Positions 14,369 to 18,122 of a DNA stretch of 18,122 nucleotides are shown here, piece by piece. Within the stretch, counting starts at the first letter, position 1; each line of letters begins with the position of its first letter. The stretch is taken from the NCBI GenBank assembly GCA_029881835.1, contig JAOULV010000003.1, forward strand, positions 1 through 18,122, in the 5' to 3' direction. The notes beneath the pieces were generated by a model. That model searched no databases. It saw nothing but the letters and a program-made list of their open reading frames with translations, and was not told the DNA's origin. This DNA comes from Rhodospirillaceae bacterium (GTDB lineage Bacteria; Pseudomonadota; Alphaproteobacteria; Rhodospirillales; Magnetovibrionaceae). The position numbers and the translations under genes are program-made.

Positions 14369-15570
14369 GATTTTCTCCTCAAACCACGATGTTCGGCGCA
14401 ACCTTCAAGAAAGCCTTCGAACACTTTGTGAAATTCCGGTTCATCAAGCAAAAACGCATCATGACCTTTGTCGGATTCAATTTCGACAAAACTTACGTTT
14501 GCCCCGGCCGCTGTCAGGGCATGAACGATTTCACGGTTTTCCCGGGTCGGGTACAGCCAGTCAGAGGTAAAAGAAATAACGCAAAACCGCACCGGCGTTT
14601 TCAAGAACGCATTGGCCAGCACCCCGTCAAAGCGTTCGGCCAAATCAAAATAATCCATCGCCCGGGTTATATACAGATACGAATTGGCATCAAACCGATC
14701 AACAAAAGTGATGCCTTGATGGCGAAGGTAGCTTTCGACCTGAAAGTCGGCTTCAAATCCCCATGTCACCTGATCGCGGTTTTGCAGCTTGCGGCCAAAT
14801 TTTCTGGTAAGGGCTGCTTCTGACAAATAGGTAATGTGTGCGGCCATGCGCGCCACCGCCAAACCACGATTGGGGTTTTTGCCCTGCTCCAAATAAGCGC
14901 CATTGCACCAATCGGGATCGGCCATGATTGCCTGCCTGCCGACCTCGTGAAAGGCGATATTTTGTGCCGAATGGCGCGCGGCCGTGGCAATGGGAACGGC
15001 GGCAAATACTTTTTCAGGGTATTGCGATGCCCATTCTAAAACCTGCATTCCACCCATTGAGCCGCCGATTACGGCAAACAGGGTTTCAATACCAAGGTGA
15101 TCAATAAGTAGCTTTTGTGCCCGCACCATATCGCCGATTGAAATAACCGGAAAATCCAGTGCCCACGGCTTGCCGCTATCGGGGTTTGTTTCTTTGGGGC
15201 CAGTTGTGCCCATGCAGCCACCAAGAATATTGGGGCAAATTACAAAATACCTGTCGGTATCAACCGTTAGGCCGGGGCCAACAATGTCTTTCCACCAGCC
15301 GGGCTTTCCGGTTTGCGGGTGGGTTCCGGCAACAAAATGGTCGCCGGTCAAGGCATGGCAAACCAAAATTGCGTTTGATTTATCCGCGTTCAGTTCGCCG
15401 TATACCTGATAGGCGACATCAATCCCCTTTAATTCCACCCCGCTGTCGAGCTTTAGTGGCTCGGTTTCACCCAAGCGCACAAAAAACCCGGGGTGCGCAC
15501 CGTTATTTGCGCCCGTTTCGGGGGTTTTGCCCGGACCTGCGCCCGGGAGGCTGTCTTGGTCGTTTTTCAC
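14365..15570 (-). CDS. metX: Homoserine O-acyltransferase (MetX type)
   Basis: MetX acylates homoserine, usually from acetyl-CoA, as the entry step of methionine synthesis. The 401-residue alpha/beta-hydrolase has nucleophile Ser171 in GGSMGGMQVLEWA, Asp337 in SFTSDWLYPT and His370 in SDKGHDAFL. The signatures CHALTGDHF (71-79) and PNILGGCMGTTGP (113-125) are also present. The first 26 residues are a polar, Gly/Pro-rich extension. The start codon is GTG; the upstream GGGATAAG is a moderate ribosome-binding site. Acetyl versus succinyl preference cannot be decided reliably by eye, since some MetX proteins use succinyl-CoA. It heads the metX-metW transcript. Confidence 0.96.
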   Translation of the reverse strand: MKNDQDSLPGAGPGKTPETGANNGAHPGFFVRLGETEPLKLDSGVELKGIDVAYQVYGELNADKSNAILVCHALTGDHFVAGTHPQTGKPGWWKDIVGPGLTVDTDRYFVICPNILGGCMGTTGPKETNPDSGKPWALDFPVISIGDMVRAQKLLIDHLGIETLFAVIGGSMGGMQVLEWASQYPEKVFAAVPIATAARHSAQNIAFHEVGRQAIMADPDWCNGAYLEQGKNPNRGLAVARMAAHITYLSEAALTRKFGRKLQNRDQVTWGFEADFQVESYLRHQGITFVDRFDANSYLYITRAMDYFDLAERFDGVLANAFLKTPVRFCVISFTSDWLYPTRENREIVHALTAAGANVSFVEIESDKGHDAFLLDEPEFHKVFEGFLEGCAEHRGLRRKS

Positions 15571-15613
15571 AAGTCTTATCCCATTTTAAGTCCGATGGAC
15601 TGGTTGGTGGGTT

Positions 15614-15702
15614 AATTGCTAGGTTTAGGGGGCTAAAGTGTCAATGTTTTCTTTGATTTCCGCTCTAAGTGGGTTTATCACTCAAGGGCTTTTCTAGCAA
15701 TT
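15614..15702. repeat. Inverted 9-bp repeat in the metX / chorismate mutase divergent region
   Basis: AATTGCTAG (15614-15622) and CTAGCAATT (15694-15702) are perfect inverted copies 71 bp apart in the 183-bp gap between the divergent genes. One copy covers the predicted -10 of metX; the other lies about 50 bp before the chorismate mutase ATG. They could be paired operator half-sites or a chance match. The remaining gap shows no coding signal. Confidence 0.4.
15616..15644 (-). promoter_or_regulatory. Predicted metX promoter
   Basis: A perfect -35 TTGACA (15644-15639) stands 17 bp from TAGCAA (15621-15616), a weak -10. Transcription would begin near 15608, giving a leader of about 40 nt. That leader includes a small stem AGTCC/GGACT (15589-15593 with 15597-15601). 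No SAM-II-type riboswitch pattern was recognised in the leader. Confidence 0.5.
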
Positions 15703-15753
15703 TATACCAAGTTTAAAGGGCCAAATGGGGTCAAAAAGAGCAAGGCAAGATTT

Positions 15754-16647
15754 ATGAAAACCCTGGAAGAACTGCGCAATGCCATAGATGCCATCGACGA
15801 CCAGCTTCATGACCTGATCATGAAGCGGACCGAGATTATCGAAGATGTGCGCATGGCCAAAAAAGGCGAAGCCATAAAAATTCGCCCGGCGCGTGAGGCC
15901 GAAATAATTTACCGCCTGCTGGGGCGCCACAGTGGCATATTCCCTAGGCGCGAGCTGGTACGCATCTGGCGTGAGATAATAAACGCAACCCTTAGTTCCG
16001 AAGGGCCATTTTCGGCTGGCGTGTTTGTCGGCGAAGATTGCGAAGGGTTCTGGGATTTAGCCCGCGACCAGTACGGAAGCTTTACCCCCATGACCCAATA
16101 CGCATCAACCCGCAGACTGGTTGAGGTTGTGCAGGCCCAAGAAGTTACCTTGGGCATTTTACCCATACCCGTTAGGCGCGACGATGACCCGTGGTGGCGC
16201 AGGCTGGCAACAACGGTTGAAGGCACGCCGCGCATAATCGCCAAACTGCCATTTGCCGGACCGGGTAATGCGCGTTCGGCCGAACGCGAAGCGTTGGTAA
16301 TTTGTCCGGTTGCAATGGAACCCACCGGGCGCGATTGTACCTACATGGTTTTTGAAAGCGGCGGTGAATTAACCGAAGCATCATTTGCCCGCACAGCGCA
16401 AAAAGTTGGGTTTGATGTTTTGTTTGCTACCGATTGGGATGATCCGACCCGGCCGCAAATATGGCTAAAACTGGTCGAGCTTGATGGGTTTGTCGAAGAA
16501 ACTGATCCGCGCATTGATGCGATCAGGGAAGAGTGTAAAAAAATTGGTGGTGATATCAGCCGCGTGATAAAGCTTGGTGGTTATGCCAAACCCTTAACCG
16601 AGGATGATCTTGGCCCTGATTTGCAAGGCCAAAATCGCGGGACCTGA
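15754..16647 (+). CDS. Chorismate mutase (AroQ type) with degenerate prephenate-dehydratase-like C-terminal part
   Basis: Residues 1-85 form an all-helical AroQ chorismate mutase, converting chorismate to prephenate. Arg8, Arg25, Lys36/37 and Arg47-Glu48 (IRPAREAEII) line up with the active-site charges of the E. coli P-protein. Residues 87 to about 255 look like a worn prephenate dehydratase plus ACT-like end. GVFVGEDCEGFWDLARDQYG stands where the dehydratase start would be, and LGILPIPV where the family has GVxPIENS. The catalytic Thr-Arg-Phe motif is not seen, so dehydration is unlikely. The part may be regulatory. AAGG eight bases upstream supports the ATG. It precedes hisC by 23 bp and then tyrA, which uses prephenate. 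Confidence 0.85.
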   Translation: MKTLEELRNAIDAIDDQLHDLIMKRTEIIEDVRMAKKGEAIKIRPAREAEIIYRLLGRHSGIFPRRELVRIWREIINATLSSEGPFSAGVFVGEDCEGFWDLARDQYGSFTPMTQYASTRRLVEVVQAQEVTLGILPIPVRRDDDPWWRRLATTVEGTPRIIAKLPFAGPGNARSAEREALVICPVAMEPTGRDCTYMVFESGGELTEASFARTAQKVGFDVLFATDWDDPTRPQIWLKLVELDGFVEETDPRIDAIREECKKIGGDISRVIKLGGYAKPLTEDDLGPDLQGQNRGT

Positions 16648-16670
16648 AAAATGGTAAAAGGTAAAATCAG

Positions 16671-17786
16671 ATGAGTGCGCCTTTAATTACTCCGCGCCCG
16701 GGCATATTGAATATCGAGCCATACGTTGGCGGCGATAGCAAAATTCAGGGCAAAGACCAAGACGGGGACAAAACAAGCGTTATCAAACTTGCTTCCAACG
16801 AGGGTGCTTTTGGCCCCTCGCCAAAAGCGCTGGAAGCAATAGCAAAAACCGCCCAATCGGTGAACCGCTACCCCGATGGCAATGCCAGCGCGCTACACGC
16901 GGCAATCGGCAAAAGGTTTGGCCTTGACCCCGCGCGCATAGTTTGCGGCGCCGGTTCGGATGAAATTTTAAGTTTGCTGGCCTATTCATATTCCGGCCCC
17001 GGTGACGAGGTTCTTTACACCGAACACGGTTTTTTAATGTACCCCATAGCGGCCAAAGCCGCGGGCGCAACACCGGTGGCGGCCCCAGAAACAAACCTTA
17101 CCACCGATGTCGATAATCTGTTGGGCGCGGTTACGGATAAAACCAAAATTGTGTTTTTGGCCAACCCCAATAACCCGACCGGAACATATATAAGTTCTTC
17201 CGAACTGCAGCGCCTGCGCGCAGGTTTGCCGGCAGACGTATTGCTGGTAATTGATGCGGCTTACGCCGAATTCGTATCGCGCGATGATTACACCCCTGGC
17301 TTTGAACTGGTTGACCAAGGGCAAAACACGGTAATGACCAGAACATTTTCCAAAATATTCGCGCTTGGGGGTTTGCGTTTGGGCTGGGCATACATGCCGT
17401 CAGAAATTGCCGATGTAATCAACCGGGTACGTGGGCCATTTAATGTTTCTTCAATTGCCCAGGCCGCAGGGATTGCAGCATTGGAAGATATTGAATTTTT
17501 CAATCGTTCGCGCGAACACGCAATTTTATGGGTGGAAAAAACCCAAACCGCGCTCAGGCAAATGGGTTTGCAAACAACCAATAGCGTTGGCAATTTTGTA
17601 CTGGTACGCTTTGACGGCAACAATGGCAAAACCGCGGCGGCGGCCGATGCATATCTGCGTGATAATTCGATTATCGTGCGCAAAATGGATGCCTATGGAT
17701 TGCCTGAATATTTACGCATTTCCATTGGCACAGAAGAAGAAATGAACGCCTGCACTAAGGCGATTGAAAAATTTTTGAAATCATAA
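16671..17786 (+). CDS. hisC: Histidinol-phosphate / aromatic aminotransferase
   Basis: This 371-residue class I/II PLP aminotransferase has LASNEGAFGPSP (40-51), RYPDG (66-70), ANPNNPTG (164-171), Asp195 and Tyr198 (VIDAAYAEF), the PLP-binding Lys228 in TFSKIFALGGLRLGW, and Arg349 in LRISIGT. HisC makes histidinol phosphate from imidazole-acetol phosphate. Because it lies between chorismate mutase and tyrA, it probably also transaminates prephenate or the aromatic keto acids, a dual use known for HisC-type enzymes in some bacteria. AAAGGT lies at good spacing before the ATG. The gene is full length. Confidence 0.95.
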   Translation: MSAPLITPRPGILNIEPYVGGDSKIQGKDQDGDKTSVIKLASNEGAFGPSPKALEAIAKTAQSVNRYPDGNASALHAAIGKRFGLDPARIVCGAGSDEILSLLAYSYSGPGDEVLYTEHGFLMYPIAAKAAGATPVAAPETNLTTDVDNLLGAVTDKTKIVFLANPNNPTGTYISSSELQRLRAGLPADVLLVIDAAYAEFVSRDDYTPGFELVDQGQNTVMTRTFSKIFALGGLRLGWAYMPSEIADVINRVRGPFNVSSIAQAAGIAALEDIEFFNRSREHAILWVEKTQTALRQMGLQTTNSVGNFVLVRFDGNNGKTAAAADAYLRDNSIIVRKMDAYGLPEYLRISIGTEEEMNACTKAIEKFLKS

Positions 17787-17802
17787 ATTAAGCGATTTAT
17801 CC

Positions 17803-18122
17803 ATGTCACAGACAAACAAACCATTGTTCGAACGCATAGCCATAATTGGCATTGGGCTTATTGGCTCTTCTTTGGCGCGCGCGGTGCGCAAAAAAGGATT
17901 GGCAAGCCATATTGCCGTTGCTACCCGTAGTGCGGAAACATTAGAAAAAGCCCGCGCGCTTTCATTGGGCGATAGCTACACCACCGATGCGGCTGGGGCG
18001 GTAGTTGATGCCGATTTGGTGGTTTTGTGCGTACCATTGGGATCCATGGCAACGCTGGGCAAAGCCATTGGCAAAAACCTTAAACAAGGGGCAATAGTAA
18101 GCGATGCCGGTTCATCCAAAGC
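17803..18122 (+). CDS. tyrA: Prephenate/arogenate dehydrogenase, N-terminal part (cut by right window edge)
   Basis: The 106 visible codons open with MSQTNKPLFERIAIIGIGLIGSS, containing the GxGLIGSS dinucleotide-binding turn of TyrA. RSAETLEKARALSLGD (42-57), VVLCVPLGSM (73-82) and SDAGSSK (100-106) follow, all matching the Rossmann domain of NAD(P)-dependent prephenate or cyclohexadienyl dehydrogenases. The enzyme oxidatively decarboxylates prephenate or arogenate toward tyrosine. It starts 16 bp after hisC and is probably in the same transcript; the ribosome-binding site is weak. The catalytic His and C-terminal domain lie outside the window. Confidence 0.93.
   Translation, partial: MSQTNKPLFERIAIIGIGLIGSSLARAVRKKGLASHIAVATRSAETLEKARALSLGDSYTTDAAGAVVDADLVVLCVPLGSMATLGKAIGKNLKQGAIVSDAGSSK

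Noticed and set aside
15571..15753. SAM-II or SAH riboswitch upstream of metX
   Set aside because: SAM-II elements often precede metX in alphaproteobacteria, and a GTGATAAA on the minus strand looked suggestive. The required stem and the following AGCTAAA-type segment are not present in order.
1..18122. Mobile elements, CRISPR arrays, tRNA or rRNA genes, defence or toxin-antitoxin systems
   Set aside because: I looked for terminal inverted repeats, regularly spaced repeats, transposase or integrase motifs and tRNA-like clover-leaf ends and saw none. Every large open frame is accounted for by a housekeeping or metabolic gene.

Overview
The window looks like an ordinary chromosomal stretch of an alphaproteobacterium, probably near the Rhodospirillales. 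This is inferred from gene content and protein style: rplU-rpmA-obg with a Lys/Ala-tailed L21, a queA-tgt-queF group, a metX-metW pair facing a chorismate mutase-hisC-tyrA operon, and a methyltransferase gene divergent from gloB. Base composition looks mid-range with many short A and T runs. No insertion sequence, phage gene, CRISPR array, tRNA or rRNA gene was seen, and nothing points to recent transfer. Genes are packed tightly, and two convergent pairs are only 3 and 13 bp apart.

Layout. (1) Bases 1-1194, minus strand: a ribosomal-protein operon, promoter - leader hairpin - rplU (L21) - rpmA (L27) - terminator, followed by the first 35 codons of obg, which runs off the left edge. (2) Bases 1295 to about 3313, minus strand: a membrane-anchored class III adenylate cyclase with an unfamiliar N-terminal module. 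(3) Bases 3541-8523: a queuosine block. queA, tgt and queF run on the plus strand and are followed by a glutathione S-transferase gene. A YhhQ-type queuosine-precursor transporter lies on the minus strand, and queG is divergent from it. Together they cover preQ0 import, reduction to preQ1, base exchange into tRNA, epoxyqueuosine formation and the final reduction to queuosine. (4) Bases 8576-11409, plus strand: a secreted, Cys-rich SUMF1/FGE-fold protein that lacks the FGE catalytic cysteines, then phaA-phaB, which make (R)-3-hydroxybutyryl-CoA. (5) Bases 11423-12832, minus strand: gloB and a second glutathione S-transferase; a divergent SAM-methyltransferase-like gene follows at 12995. (6) Bases 13742-15570, minus strand: metX-metW with overlapping stop and start codons. 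(7) Bases 15754-18122, plus strand: chorismate mutase with a degenerate prephenate-dehydratase-like tail, hisC, and the first 106 codons of tyrA, cut by the right edge.

Functionally the window joins tRNA wobble-base modification, glutathione-linked detoxification, polyhydroxybutyrate precursor synthesis, methionine synthesis and aromatic/histidine amino-acid synthesis. No new defence or mobile system was found. The points most worth checking are a possible pseudoknot-like element that pairs a hairpin loop with the queA ribosome-binding site, the cyclase architecture, the histone-H1-like tail on L21, the short QueG, and two apparently leaderless promoters.
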